A stretch of DNA of 64,000 bases from Flavobacteriales bacterium (GTDB lineage Bacteria; Bacteroidota; Bacteroidia; CAIKAF01), in the NCBI GenBank assembly GCA_018401695.1, contig JAGYKD010000002.1:62001-126000 (forward strand), read 5' to 3'. Position numbers and translations under genes: made by a program. This document shows positions 36,064-44,391 of this stretch, piece after piece. Position 1 is the first letter of the stretch. The number at the start of each line of letters is the position of its first letter. A model generated the notes under the pieces. It had not been told where the DNA came from. It saw only the letters and a list, made by a program, of their open reading frames with translations, and searched no databases.

Positions 36064-36825
36064 ATGAAGACTAGCCACGTTATACCTATTATGATGCATA
36101 GGCATTGGTGGCTGGTTATGGTTTTGGTTTTATGCGTCGGTCAGGCAAAGGTTCAAGCCCAACGAACTACCAAGCGCCGCGCACAGCCCACCATTCGTAC
36201 AGAAAATATGCCTAAATACGACCGGAGGCGTTTCCACTTTGGCATCAATTTGGGTATTGCGCATTCCGGACTGGCCATTCGGCCCATTCCGGAACTTCGC
36301 GATTTATTGCCCGATACCCTGTATGGCGTTCGTTCCATTTGGCAACCCGGTTTTTCCATGGGCATTGAGTCCAACATGCGTCTAAGCGATCATTGGGATT
36401 TACGTTTTACCCCAACCCTTACCCTTGCTTCTCGGTTGTTGGAGTTTGATAGACCCGGTGGAGAAATAGACCAGTTTCAATTTGAATCTACCCTGGCGGA
36501 GTTTCCGGTATACTTTAAGTTTAAATCTGTGCGGCTTGTGAACTTCCGAGCTTATGTTATAGGTGGATTTAAGTATACTTTTGATTTATCCAGTAAAGTA
36601 GGTGCCGACGACGCGGCCTCTTATCCCGTAAAGCTGCGTCCACACGATTTATTGGCCGAGTTGGGTTTCGGAATGGATTTTTACACAGGATTCTTTAAGT
36701 TTTCTCCCCAGCTCAAGGTATCTTGGGGCATGATGGATTTGCATTACCCGGAGGGTAACTTGTATAGCCGATCCATAGATATGATGCAAACCCGAACGGT
36801 GTACATTTCTTTTTTGTTTGAGTAA
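36064..36825 (+). CDS. porT: T9SS outer-membrane protein PorT
   Basis: The 253-residue protein has a signal peptide ending near KVQAQR and the family blocks RRRFHFGINLGIAHSGLAI and SIWQPGFSMGIESNMRLSDH, then alternating beta-strands of an 8-stranded barrel to the C-terminus. PorT is needed for type IX secretion in Porphyromonas and Flavobacterium. Its position next to ubiE is typical. Starts at 36064 or at one of two ATGs 9-10 codons later are possible. Confidence 0.85.
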   Translation: MKTSHVIPIMMHRHWWLVMVLVLCVGQAKVQAQRTTKRRAQPTIRTENMPKYDRRRFHFGINLGIAHSGLAIRPIPELRDLLPDTLYGVRSIWQPGFSMGIESNMRLSDHWDLRFTPTLTLASRLLEFDRPGGEIDQFQFESTLAEFPVYFKFKSVRLVNFRAYVIGGFKYTFDLSSKVGADDAASYPVKLRPHDLLAELGFGMDFYTGFFKFSPQLKVSWGMMDLHYPEGNLYSRSIDMMQTRTVYISFLFE

Positions 36826-38388
36826 ATGAGGCATCAGCATCTGCAGTTGCAGCTTAGTCCGGACCAGGCAAGCGGGGAGGCCTTGGAAAAAGTCCTTAGG
36901 TCCAAATTAGGCTGGGATTTTGTGTCCGGCTATGAAATTTTAAAGCGTTCCATTGATGCCCGGGGCCGAAGGATAAAATTCCAGCTTTCGGTTTTGGTTT
37001 GGCAAGGAGAAGCTCCGGAAAGAGATGCGGTTACCGAACCACAAGCCAAACAAGTAGATGCTGCCCCCGAGGTGCATATAGTGGGGGCAGGACCTGCCGG
37101 ATATTTTGCAGCGTTACGCTTGCTTGAGCTGGGCTTTAAGCCCATCATTTTAGAACGTGGGAAGCCCGTGCGTGAACGTCGGCGAGATTTGGTGCAAATT
37201 ACCCGACACGGCATAGTAAATGAGGATTCAAACTATTGCTTTGGCGAAGGTGGCGCAGGAACTTATTCCGATGGCAAGCTGTATACCAGAAGTGGAAAGC
37301 GAGGCAGCATAAAGCAAGTTTTGGATTGGCTTATTTATTTTGGAGCCCCCACAGATATTCGCGTAGATGCCCGCCCGCACATTGGCACCAACAAACTGCC
37401 GGGCCTCCTTACCCAGATGCGATTGTTTATCGAAGCTCATGGGGGAGAAGTGCGCTTTGAAACCAAGGTCACCGCTTTTGAGCGAAAGGGAAATCGGATT
37501 ACAGCGCTATGGGTCAATGGTCGAGAACGACTTTCTGTACATCAAACGATGCTGCTAACCGGCCACTCCGCACGCGATATTTTTAGGCTTTTGGTGCAGT
37601 CCGGTATAGAGGTGCAAAACAAAGCCTTTGCTATGGGCTTACGGATTGAACATCCCCAGGAGCACATCGACCAAATGCAGTACCATGGATGTCAAAAGGA
37701 GTATGCCCTTCCCCCGGCGTATTATAGCCTGCAAACCCAAGTGAAGCAATGGGGGGTTTATAGTTTTTGCATGTGTCCCGGAGGAATTATAGCACCCTGC
37801 GCCACCGAACAGCATGCGGTGGTAACCAATGGTTGGTCGCCAAGCAAGCGAAACAATCCCTTTGCCAATTCAGGTTTGGTAACCGAGGTTCCCTTGAGCG
37901 AAACAGCTGCTTTCCAAACCAAAGATGGTTTGCACGCTCTGGCCTTTCAAGAAAAGGCAGAACAAGAAGCTGCTTTGGCAGGAGGGGGCATGCAAGTGGC
38001 TCCGGCCCAAATGCTGGGCGATTTTTTGGCTCGAAAAAGCAGCAGTGCGCTCCACCCATGCAGTTACCGCCCCGGAGTGCAGCCGAGCAATCTGCACCAG
38101 GTGCTTCCCAAACAAATAGCTCAAAGGCTGTGGCAGGCCTTTAAGCATTGGGAAAAGCACCTGCCCACCTTTGCCCATAAGGAAGCGGTTTTGGTGGGCG
38201 TCGAAAGCCGCACTTCGAGTCCGGTGCGCATTCCCCGCGACCCCGATACACTGAACCACCCGCAGATTGAGAATTTGTATCCCGGTGGGGAAGGGGCAGG
38301 CTATGCCGGTGGCATTGTATCGGCAGCCATGGATGGGATTCGCCTGGCCCAAGCCTTAGCGGAGCAAGCGAAATACCGGGAGAATTAG
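36826..38388 (+). CDS. FAD-dependent oxidoreductase (COG2509 type)
   Basis: The 520-residue flavoprotein has a Rossmann FAD motif (VHIVGAGPAGYFAALRLLEL) followed by ILERGKPVRERRRDL, the FGEGGAGTYSDGKLYTR block and the C-terminal YPGGEGAGYAGGIVSAAMDG. This is the COG2509 family of putative dehydrogenases whose substrate is unknown. An N-terminal domain of about 60 residues precedes the FAD fold. Its ATG follows the porT stop without a gap, so the three genes ubiE-porT-FAD form one operon. Confidence 0.9.
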   Translation: MRHQHLQLQLSPDQASGEALEKVLRSKLGWDFVSGYEILKRSIDARGRRIKFQLSVLVWQGEAPERDAVTEPQAKQVDAAPEVHIVGAGPAGYFAALRLLELGFKPIILERGKPVRERRRDLVQITRHGIVNEDSNYCFGEGGAGTYSDGKLYTRSGKRGSIKQVLDWLIYFGAPTDIRVDARPHIGTNKLPGLLTQMRLFIEAHGGEVRFETKVTAFERKGNRITALWVNGRERLSVHQTMLLTGHSARDIFRLLVQSGIEVQNKAFAMGLRIEHPQEHIDQMQYHGCQKEYALPPAYYSLQTQVKQWGVYSFCMCPGGIIAPCATEQHAVVTNGWSPSKRNNPFANSGLVTEVPLSETAAFQTKDGLHALAFQEKAEQEAALAGGGMQVAPAQMLGDFLARKSSSALHPCSYRPGVQPSNLHQVLPKQIAQRLWQAFKHWEKHLPTFAHKEAVLVGVESRTSSPVRIPRDPDTLNHPQIENLYPGGEGAGYAGGIVSAAMDGIRLAQALAEQAKYREN

Positions 38389-38473
38389 CCCCTGTGTAAA
38401 ACTTTTAAAGGTTCCATTATACCAAAAGAGGCTAAAATGCGTATATTGAAGTGTTAACCTAAAAACGAGGCTT

Positions 38474-38662
38474 ATGGAAGATCCTATGCTGAGTTTTTGC
38501 AAAAAGGTCCTGCAGCGTGTTAGCTTTGACGAAGGACTTTTTAGGCATGAGCTCCACAAATCGCTTCGCCGCCTCAACGAGGATCAGGCGGCAAAACTCA
38601 AAGATTGGGTCACCCAAACGTTTGGGGAACTCGAGTTTGCAGCCGACCCGAACCCATCGTGA
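38474..38662 (+). CDS. Small conserved hypothetical protein
   Basis: The 62-residue protein is acidic and helical, with LQRVSFDEGLFRHELHKSL followed by LKDWVTQTFGELEF. I have seen this VSFDxxLFxxEL pattern in short Flavobacteriia proteins of unknown function. It has no signal or membrane helix. A strong terminator follows, which supports it being a real, single-gene transcript. Confidence 0.7.
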   Translation: MEDPMLSFCKKVLQRVSFDEGLFRHELHKSLRRLNEDQAAKLKDWVTQTFGELEFAADPNPS

Positions 38663-38683
38663 ATTTTTTGTTTCTAATTTTCG

Positions 38684-38713
38684 CAGCCTTTCTTTGGAAA
38701 GGCTGTTTTTTTT
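38684..38713 (+). terminator. Terminator after the small hypothetical gene
   Basis: CAGCCTTTC pairs with GAAAGGCTG across a 4-nt loop and is followed by eight T residues. Confidence 0.92.
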
Positions 38714-38734
38714 GCGTCTAGGATATCGGTTTTT

Positions 38735-38935
38735 GGGCCTCGGTTCCATGGGTAGTTCCCTTATCCTATACGGCCCTTGTTCCGGCCAGCCTTTCCCCTG
38801 CCTGGTTTGGGCGGCCTGCGGTGGCTTCTTTCGTCCATAGACCTTCCCAAACCTAAGCAGCGGCTGCGGCGGGTCCTCCTTAGTCCATAGACCCCTACCG
38901 TAGCGTAGGGGGCCGGGAGGCCATTCTTTGCAGCG
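38735..38935. repeat. GC-rich intergenic repeat, copy 2
   Basis: This roughly 200-bp copy aligns with 41156-41337 over GGGCCTCGGTTCCATGGG, AGTTCCCTTATCCTATACGG and the following GCCAGCC...CCTGGTTTGGG. It contains the inverted pair TGGTTTGGG/CCCAAACC and the palindrome CCCCTACCGTAGCGTAGGGG. It lies between a terminator and the next repeats and encodes nothing visible. Confidence 0.85.
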
Positions 38936-39009
38936 TTTCTACTCTATAAAGTATTTTCTACTCTCAGGATTGAAATCGGGAGGCTAGGCATCCGGAAAGC
39001 TGGTCTTTT

Positions 39010-39145
39010 GGAGATTTGCGTCTGATTTCTCTCCAAAAAACTCCATGTATCTGGCGTGTTCATCCTGTGCAGCACTCCGTGCCCACCCATGGGCAAATTT
39101 CGGGGTTTCCCAAGCTAAAATCGTTTATTATACGCTTATAAACGT
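39010..39145. repeat. Diverged relative of the 106-bp repeat
   Basis: CTGTGCAGCACTCCGTGCCC then ACCCATGGGCAAA and GTTTATTATACGCTTATAAACG correspond in order to the 106-bp repeats at 30017 and 30219. The palindrome CGTTTAT...ATAAACG is retained. Confidence 0.65.
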
Positions 39146-39227
39146 TTATCGGGGGGGGGCGACAAAAGGCATGCCTGCTCGTTCCTCCATTTCGGGCCTT
39201 TCCTCCGCTTTGCATCATGGATTTTAG

Positions 39228-39330
39228 GCGGCCCTTGTTTCGGCCAGCCTTGCCCCTGCCTGGTTTGGGCGGCTTGGAGTGGCTTCCCTTATTCATTTAT
39301 CTCTACCGAAGCGTAGGGGAGCCATTTTAG
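39228..39330. repeat. GC-rich intergenic repeat, copy 3 (partial)
   Basis: It starts at CGGCCCTTGTTTCGGCCAGCC and shares CCTGGTTTGGGCGGC and the ending CTCTACCGAAGCGTAGGGGA with copies 1, 2 and 4. The front part of the repeat is missing. Confidence 0.75.
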
Positions 39331-39384
39331 CCGGTATTCCGGATGGATGGGGCCCTGGATTAACATCCGGGGTTTGGGCACCTT

Positions 39385-39515
39385 AACATTCCCAGCCTTG
39401 GGTAAAGATCAAAGTGGATGGCCTTTTGGTGGAGGCTTCTAAAGTTTTGGCTAATGAAATTACCCGTGGGGCTAAGGCAGAGTTGCGACCTTATAGTTTG
39501 GCTCCTAATTTTTAA
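39385..39515 (+). pseudogene. Degenerate C-terminal remnant of an FGE-like lipoprotein gene
   Basis: After a 4-nt deletion near AGCCTTGG, the frame reads VKIKVDGLLVEASKVLANEI...KAELRPYSLAPNF and stops at 39513-39515. It aligns without gaps to the C-terminus of the proteins at 43008 and 43747 (VKSKEGGRLVQASEVPAHEI...KAELRPP). No start or N-terminal part can be found upstream. It is a broken third member of that family. Confidence 0.75.
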
Positions 39516-39557
39516 TGGGGCGGCTTTGGTTGGATATAAGGCAATCCTTTTTGAGAT

Positions 39558-41087
39558 TTACCTTGGGTATTCCAAACGCACCGGGGGATAGGTTTTTTGG
39601 GTAGGCTTATTTAATTGCTTTATGTAATACCAAGTGCCCACTGCCTTCTCTTGGTTTAAATCTATTCGAAGGTACCCATGCCGTTTTAGGTCCAGGTATT
39701 TGGCGTGTGGATTTAACTCTAGGTCTCTAAGTTTGTTTTCTAGGATACTAACTTTCCACCCTGCGATGTATTCGTCCAGATTTGCGGAGCTAATGCTTGG
39801 GGTTACCCATTCGGCTCCAAAGGCTGTTTGGGCACTATCTAAATTGCTTCTCAATTCAAAAGCAAAGGAGGCATGTACGTCACCTGTCAACACAAGCAGC
39901 CCGGTTATTTCTGATTTTTGTAAGGCATCTGCAATAAAATCGCGTTCCACAGGATAGCCTTCCCACATGTCCATACTTTTGGGATTGGTTTTTTCCAGTT
40001 TGGGCGGTAATCGGTACGACGAAAAGATAACTTGGTTGCCTACCAATTTCCAATGCGCTGTGGATTGGGTCAAACCATCAATCAACCATTGGGTTTGGGC
40101 TTTTCCAAGCATGGACCGTTCGCTAGAAAAGCGGGCCGAATCTTCCGGAGAATCTGCTTGAGGGCTGCGCCCTTCCAAACGGCCATCCAGCATAAACAAC
40201 TCAGCGAAATTCCCAAAGCTAAACTTCCGCCGTACTCCACCCTGGGTGCCTTCCTCAATAGGTAGCCAAGAAAAGTATACTTTTTTGGCAACTTCTTTCC
40301 TTACTTCCCAAGGGCCTTCGGTTTCGGCTTGATGGTTTTGGGCACCGCTAAGATGCGCATCGTTGGCTATTTCGTGGTCGTCCCAAACGGTAATGAAGGG
40401 ATGCATGCGGTGCGCTTCCTGGAGGTCTGCATCCAGTCGGTATTGGGCATAGCGACTTTCGTAGTCTGCCCGGGTAACAATTTCGTAGCTCGGAATGTGC
40501 TTTCTTGGCAATTTTTCGTCGCCGTATTTTCCCACGCCATATTCATAAATATAATCTCCCAAATGAATAACGGCTTGTAAGTTCTTTTCCTTAGCAATAA
40601 GTCGGTAGGCATTAAAATAGCCCCATTCGTAATTGCTGCAGCTGGCCACGGCAAAACTCAGGCTATCCGTATTTGTAGATGCGGTTAGGGTTCGGCCTAT
40701 GGGGCTGCAAGCGTCTTCGGAACAAAACCGGTAATAATAGGTGGTTCCGGGCATTAAATCAGTGGCCAAAAGCTTCACATTATAGAAGTTTTGTCGCTGA
40801 GCCAACAAAGGTCTGGTGAAGATGATGTGTTTGAAATTGCTGTCTAAGGCCATCTGCAAGTTTACCTCTAAGGATTGGGCGGAAGGATGCCATAGGCGGG
40901 TCCATAACACCACTTGATTTTCTTTTGGGTCGCCGGAGGCAAGTCCAAAAGGGAACCGAAGCTGTTTTTCGGCAAGCAAAGAATCCATGGCAGGCACATA
41001 CAGCGGAGTGCTTTGTTGTGCCTGAACAAAAACACACAGGCAGTAGAAGGGAACAATCCAACGCATGCACAAAGAACTAAAGTGCAT
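39558..41087 (-). CDS. PhoD-like alkaline phosphatase/phosphodiesterase
   Basis: The 509-residue secreted enzyme has a signal peptide ending near FVQAQ, a fibronectin-like N-terminal domain (FPFGLASGDPKENQVVLWTR), and the PhoD metal ligands HLGDYIYEYG, WDDHEIANDA and LTGDVHASFAFEL. It probably releases phosphate from phosphodiesters or monoesters outside the cytoplasm. The PhoD core is complete. It stands alone between repeat-rich intergenic regions; no Pho box was seen. Confidence 0.92.
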   Translation of the reverse strand: MHFSSLCMRWIVPFYCLCVFVQAQQSTPLYVPAMDSLLAEKQLRFPFGLASGDPKENQVVLWTRLWHPSAQSLEVNLQMALDSNFKHIIFTRPLLAQRQNFYNVKLLATDLMPGTTYYYRFCSEDACSPIGRTLTASTNTDSLSFAVASCSNYEWGYFNAYRLIAKEKNLQAVIHLGDYIYEYGVGKYGDEKLPRKHIPSYEIVTRADYESRYAQYRLDADLQEAHRMHPFITVWDDHEIANDAHLSGAQNHQAETEGPWEVRKEVAKKVYFSWLPIEEGTQGGVRRKFSFGNFAELFMLDGRLEGRSPQADSPEDSARFSSERSMLGKAQTQWLIDGLTQSTAHWKLVGNQVIFSSYRLPPKLEKTNPKSMDMWEGYPVERDFIADALQKSEITGLLVLTGDVHASFAFELRSNLDSAQTAFGAEWVTPSISSANLDEYIAGWKVSILENKLRDLELNPHAKYLDLKRHGYLRIDLNQEKAVGTWYYIKQLNKPTQKTYPPVRLEYPR

Positions 41088-41413
41088 GTGTTTTAATTGT
41101 TACCTTAACTTTAGTCTTGAACAACCAAGCCTTTAAACAGACTTTTGGCTAGGGTCTCGTGTATTTGGGCCTCGGTTCCATGGGTAGTTCCCTTATCCTA
41201 TACGGCCCTTCTTCCGGCCAGCCTTGCCCCTGCTTGGTTTGGGGGGCCTGCGGTGGCTTTCTTTGGTCGCCTCCTCGGCCTCCCCAAACCAAAGCAGCGG
41301 CTGCAGCGGGTCCTCCCTTAAGGCCTTTGAGGCTATTCTAGTGGTTTCCCTAAATTAAAGGAGCCCCGGATTTCAATCCGGGGCTCCTTCAATCCGGGGT
41401 TGCGGTACGGGGA
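41088..41413. repeat. Intergenic region with GC-rich repeat copy 4
   Basis: The gap before the AAA_14 gene holds the GC-rich repeat at about 41156-41337, aligning with 38735-38935 and carrying GGTTTGGGG/CCCCAAACC as an inverted pair. A terminator hairpin at 41358-41389 follows. No gene is visible. Confidence 0.85.
41358..41389 (-). terminator. Perfect 15-bp hairpin after the AAA_14 gene
   Basis: AAGGAGCCCCGGATT and AATCCGGGGCTCCTT form a perfect inverted repeat with a 2-nt loop. On the minus strand it follows the ATPase gene by about 25 nt, with a modest T content after it. It is probably a terminator, perhaps in both directions. Confidence 0.7.
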
Positions 41414-42535
41414 TTATTCAATGATCACAAATTCTCTAAAATTTTCTTTATCAATTATTTTTGTCTCAGCACGGTAGGCCTCAGTGAAGGTTTTTGGCAG
41501 TTTCCGATTGTTTTTTTTCTTCCATTTGAATTCAAATCCAAAGATGTTTCCTCCAACCTCCTCTACGAAATCAACCTCCTGTTGTTGTTTTGTTCTCCAG
41601 AAATAGGGACGAGCAAGACTTTCCTTGTACTCAAGCTGTTTCATTCTTTCCGATATTAAAAAATTCTCCCAAAGCGCGCCTTTGTCCGTCCTGAGTTCTA
41701 TGGGGTTGAAATTACCAATCACCATGTTTCGTATTCCATTGTCATAGAAGTAGATTTTTTTATTGGTTTTTATTTCATTCCTTAGGTTTCGACTAAAACT
41801 ACTCAACTTAAAAATGATGTACCCTTTTTCTAAGATGTCAATGTATTTGCTAACCGTATTCTTGTCTACGTTAAGCATTTGAGCCAATTCCGAATAGTTA
41901 ACTTCACTACCAACCTGGAGAGCAAGCGCTTGAACAAGCTTATCGAGAACCTCCGGCTTGCGAATATCGGCGTAGGAAAGAATGTCTTTGTACAAATAGC
42001 TGTTCACCAAATTCCGTAGGACCCCAATTTCGTCCCCCACGTGATTTAAAACATCCGGGTAAAAGCCATAGAGTAGTCTATGCTCTAAACTCTGCTCTGC
42101 ATGTAAAAAACCGTGATGGTTTTCATACTCTTCCCAAGAAATAGGGAATAGCTGATATTCCCATTTCCTGCCGGTTAAGGGTTCATTGATTTTATTGGTT
42201 AAATCAAAAGAGGAGGAGCCACTGGCAAACAATTGAACGTTTTTGAATCTATCGGTTACTATTTTCATAGTAAGCCCAATTCCCTCAATTCTTTGAGCTT
42301 CATCTATGAAAACGTATCTGTAATTCCCTATTATCCTGCGAATCTGTTCGGTGTTCGGCTCGGTTAATAAAGTTCGTGTTTTAGGATCATCTCCGTTTAG
42401 CAGTAAGTAGTCTTTTGATTCGAGGATCGATTCGAGGAGCGTAGTTTTCCCCACTTGCCTAGGACCAATTACAACAATAGCCTTGCCTGAATCTATGCGT
42501 TTCTTAATTCGTGTACTAAGGTACCTTGAGTACAT
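41414..42535 (-). CDS. AAA_14/DUF4143 ATPase
   Basis: The 373-residue protein has the Walker A motif VIGPRQVGKTTLLES, Walker B YVFIDEAQRI, an ATPase core typical of AAA_14, a winged-helix-like segment (YSELAQMLNVDKNTVSKYID) and a C-terminal DUF4143 nuclease-like domain (FWRTKQQQEVDFVEE). The family is widespread, probably mobile or defence-related, and its function is unknown. The start at 42535 fits a TACCTTTA box at 42546-42553 in front of it; the upstream ATG at 42577 would lie in the promoter. Confidence 0.85.
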   Translation of the reverse strand: MYSRYLSTRIKKRIDSGKAIVVIGPRQVGKTTLLESILESKDYLLLNGDDPKTRTLLTEPNTEQIRRIIGNYRYVFIDEAQRIEGIGLTMKIVTDRFKNVQLFASGSSSFDLTNKINEPLTGRKWEYQLFPISWEEYENHHGFLHAEQSLEHRLLYGFYPDVLNHVGDEIGVLRNLVNSYLYKDILSYADIRKPEVLDKLVQALALQVGSEVNYSELAQMLNVDKNTVSKYIDILEKGYIIFKLSSFSRNLRNEIKTNKKIYFYDNGIRNMVIGNFNPIELRTDKGALWENFLISERMKQLEYKESLARPYFWRTKQQQEVDFVEEVGGNIFGFEFKWKKKNNRKLPKTFTEAYRAETKIIDKENFREFVIIE

Positions 42536-42545
42536 GGTTTTTTTG

Positions 42546-42599
42546 TAAAGGTAATAACTTTCGATTATTATATTCACTAATAGTTATGTTTTTTAGTGA
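42546..42599 (-). promoter_or_regulatory. Promoter box and operator-like inverted repeat of the AAA_14 gene
   Basis: On the minus strand TACCTTTA (42553-42546) is a near-consensus -7 element. Just upstream is the inverted repeat TCACTAA (42574-42580) ... TTAGTGA (42593-42599), spaced like a dimeric repressor site. This suggests autoregulation or control by a neighbour, but no binding protein is identified. Confidence 0.5.
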
Positions 42600-43007
42600 T
42601 TATATACCGAATTTTTTTTGAGGAACCCTCTTTGGTGCTTTATGGGCATCTTTTTGTATTCTGCCCAATTGGGCATCTCTTGCCAACGGAAGCCGCTCCT
42701 TTTTAAACCCAAGTTTCTGAGGTGCAGACACCCGCGCTCCGGGCTAGTTCGCTATTTTAGCGGCAGTTTAGCGTAATCTACCATGCATTGGTCCGATCTG
42801 TTTTTGACTTAGCGCGCCTTTTTGCTGTGCTGCACCCTTCAATCATTTTGAGCAATCCAAGGTTGTTTTGATTCTTTTTTTTTGCAAATTAAAGATACTT
42901 AAGGTATATTTGACTGATGTTTGGCATGTAAACCTAAAGGTTAGAGCACAATAAATGGCCGCATCAATAGTTTATATGAACTGCAGTTGAATCCTTAATG
43001 TTTTTGC
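42600..43007 (+). other. Gene-free region before the FGE-like lipoproteins, with promoter
   Basis: About 400 bp have no coding signal. The 3' part contains a promoter: TTTG (42881-42884), 20 bases, TATATTTG (42905-42912), matching the Bacteroidota consensus. It leaves a leader of about 90 nt before 43008. GCTGTGCTGCAC-type short palindromes occur further left. Confidence 0.55.
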
Positions 43008-43631
43008 ATGATGCTTAGATACTTGGCTCTGGTATGTTTATTTGGCCTATTCGCTTGTGACTCCGCTCGGAAAACCCCTTATCATTGGGGCTTGCCTCTG
43101 GAAGAGCGTTTTTATTTGGACGCGGAGCCTCTTTATGTTAGCAGCTACAATGAGTTTTTGTATTATTTAAAAAATTACCGAGCAGATACCAATGCCTATT
43201 GGGAAAACATACGAGATACTTCCCTCCTAATACAAAAGTACCCTCAATGCAGTGGAAACGAAGCGCTTAAACATGGGAAGTTTAGGGATTCTGTTTTGGT
43301 GGGTGTATCTTTTTCAAAAGCCATCAATTATTGCAAATGGCGGTCGGAGGTAGTCCGTAAAACTGACTTTAAAGCTCGAGGTATTTGGTACAGCCTACCA
43401 AGCCCTGAAGACTTTAAAAAAGCAGAAGGTCTTGCTGCAGGGCGAAACGATAAGGAAAACTGGAAGTACCTATTCGAAGGTCCACCCGAATGGACCAATA
43501 TCCCCGGCTACGTTTGGGTGAAATCCAAAGAAGGCGGTCGTTTGGTTCAGGCTTCGGAAGTTCCGGCACATGAAATTACCTTTAGGTGCAAAGCAGAGCT
43601 AATGCCTTATTCCGGAACTACTTTTTTTTGA
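43008..43631 (+). CDS. FGE/GldK-like lipoprotein, copy 1
   Basis: The 207-residue product has a lipoprotein signal (LFGLFACD) and a truncated formylglycine-generating-enzyme (FGE/SUMF1)-like core: YVSSYNEFLYYLKNYRADT, DSVLVGVSFSKAINYCKWRSEV, and SLPSPEDFKKAEGLAAG, which recall the VGVSWxxAxxYCxWR and LPTEAEWE motifs of GldK/GldJ and sulfatase-modifying factors. The LPTEAEWE equivalent is degenerate. The C-terminal about 45 residues are nearly identical to the next gene. Its role may be in gliding/T9SS, but that is inference. Confidence 0.6.
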   Translation: MMLRYLALVCLFGLFACDSARKTPYHWGLPLEERFYLDAEPLYVSSYNEFLYYLKNYRADTNAYWENIRDTSLLIQKYPQCSGNEALKHGKFRDSVLVGVSFSKAINYCKWRSEVVRKTDFKARGIWYSLPSPEDFKKAEGLAAGRNDKENWKYLFEGPPEWTNIPGYVWVKSKEGGRLVQASEVPAHEITFRCKAELMPYSGTTFF

Positions 43632-43746
43632 TGGTAGCACTTAGCCGGAAGGATTATAATTTTGAATTCAAATTCCAGCCAAAAAATGGTGTTTTTTGGT
43701 TTTTTAGCCTAAACATTAGTCTTTATTCATCCTAACAAAAATCTCC

Positions 43747-44391
43747 ATGATTATTCGCTTTTTCCTCTTATGTATTTTAGTGTTTTTTGTCTCCTGCACT
43801 TCAAACCGAGGCAATACGGATAGGTATAATGCAGCTCTAGAAGACAGCTTGTTTTTGGATAAGGCTCCGGTGCGAAACTTAGGATATCAGTTTTTTTTGT
43901 TTTCCCTTCAATATTACCGTGCAGACACCCCAGCTTCTGTAGAACATATACCGGATTCCTCCTTGATTCATCGGCGATACCCAAGCATTTATTCTCGCGT
44001 CCTGCCCCGGATGAATTCTACGTTTTTTGACTCCTCCGTGGTGGGTGTATCTTTTGAAAAGGCTCAATCCTATTGCAGGTGGAGAGCAGAAGAAAGTCGG
44101 AGGGAAGTGTACCGCAAGTCAAAGTCTAGAAAAGATTTGTTGGTTAATTACAGCTTACCCGGTCCCGAAGACTTTAAAAATGCAGAACGTTTGGCTGCTG
44201 GGAGAAAGGATAAGAACAACTGGCAATACCTATTCGAAGGTCCTCCCGAATGGACCAATATTCCCGGCTACGTTTGGGTGAAATCCAAAGAAGGCGGTCG
44301 TTTGGTTCAGGCTTCGGAAGTTCCGGCACATGAAATTACCTTTAGGTGCAAGGCGGAATTGCGACCTCCCATTTTGCCTCCTATCTTTTAA
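43747..44391 (+). CDS. FGE/GldK-like lipoprotein, copy 2
   Basis: The 214-residue paralogue has its own lipobox (LVFFVSCT) and the same truncated FGE-like core with VGVSFEKAQSYCRWR and LPGPEDFKNAERLAAG. The first two thirds differ from copy 1, but 125 bp at the 3' end (44227-44351) match with only two differences, and 89 bp are identical. This suggests recent gene conversion of the C-terminal part. No clear terminator follows. Confidence 0.6.
   Translation: MIIRFFLLCILVFFVSCTSNRGNTDRYNAALEDSLFLDKAPVRNLGYQFFLFSLQYYRADTPASVEHIPDSSLIHRRYPSIYSRVLPRMNSTFFDSSVVGVSFEKAQSYCRWRAEESRREVYRKSKSRKDLLVNYSLPGPEDFKNAERLAAGRKDKNNWQYLFEGPPEWTNIPGYVWVKSKEGGRLVQASEVPAHEITFRCKAELRPPILPPIF

Noticed and set aside
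42925-42945. Sigma-54-like TTTGGCATG motif
   Set aside because: The -24-like half is present but no GC occurs at the right distance for the -12 element.
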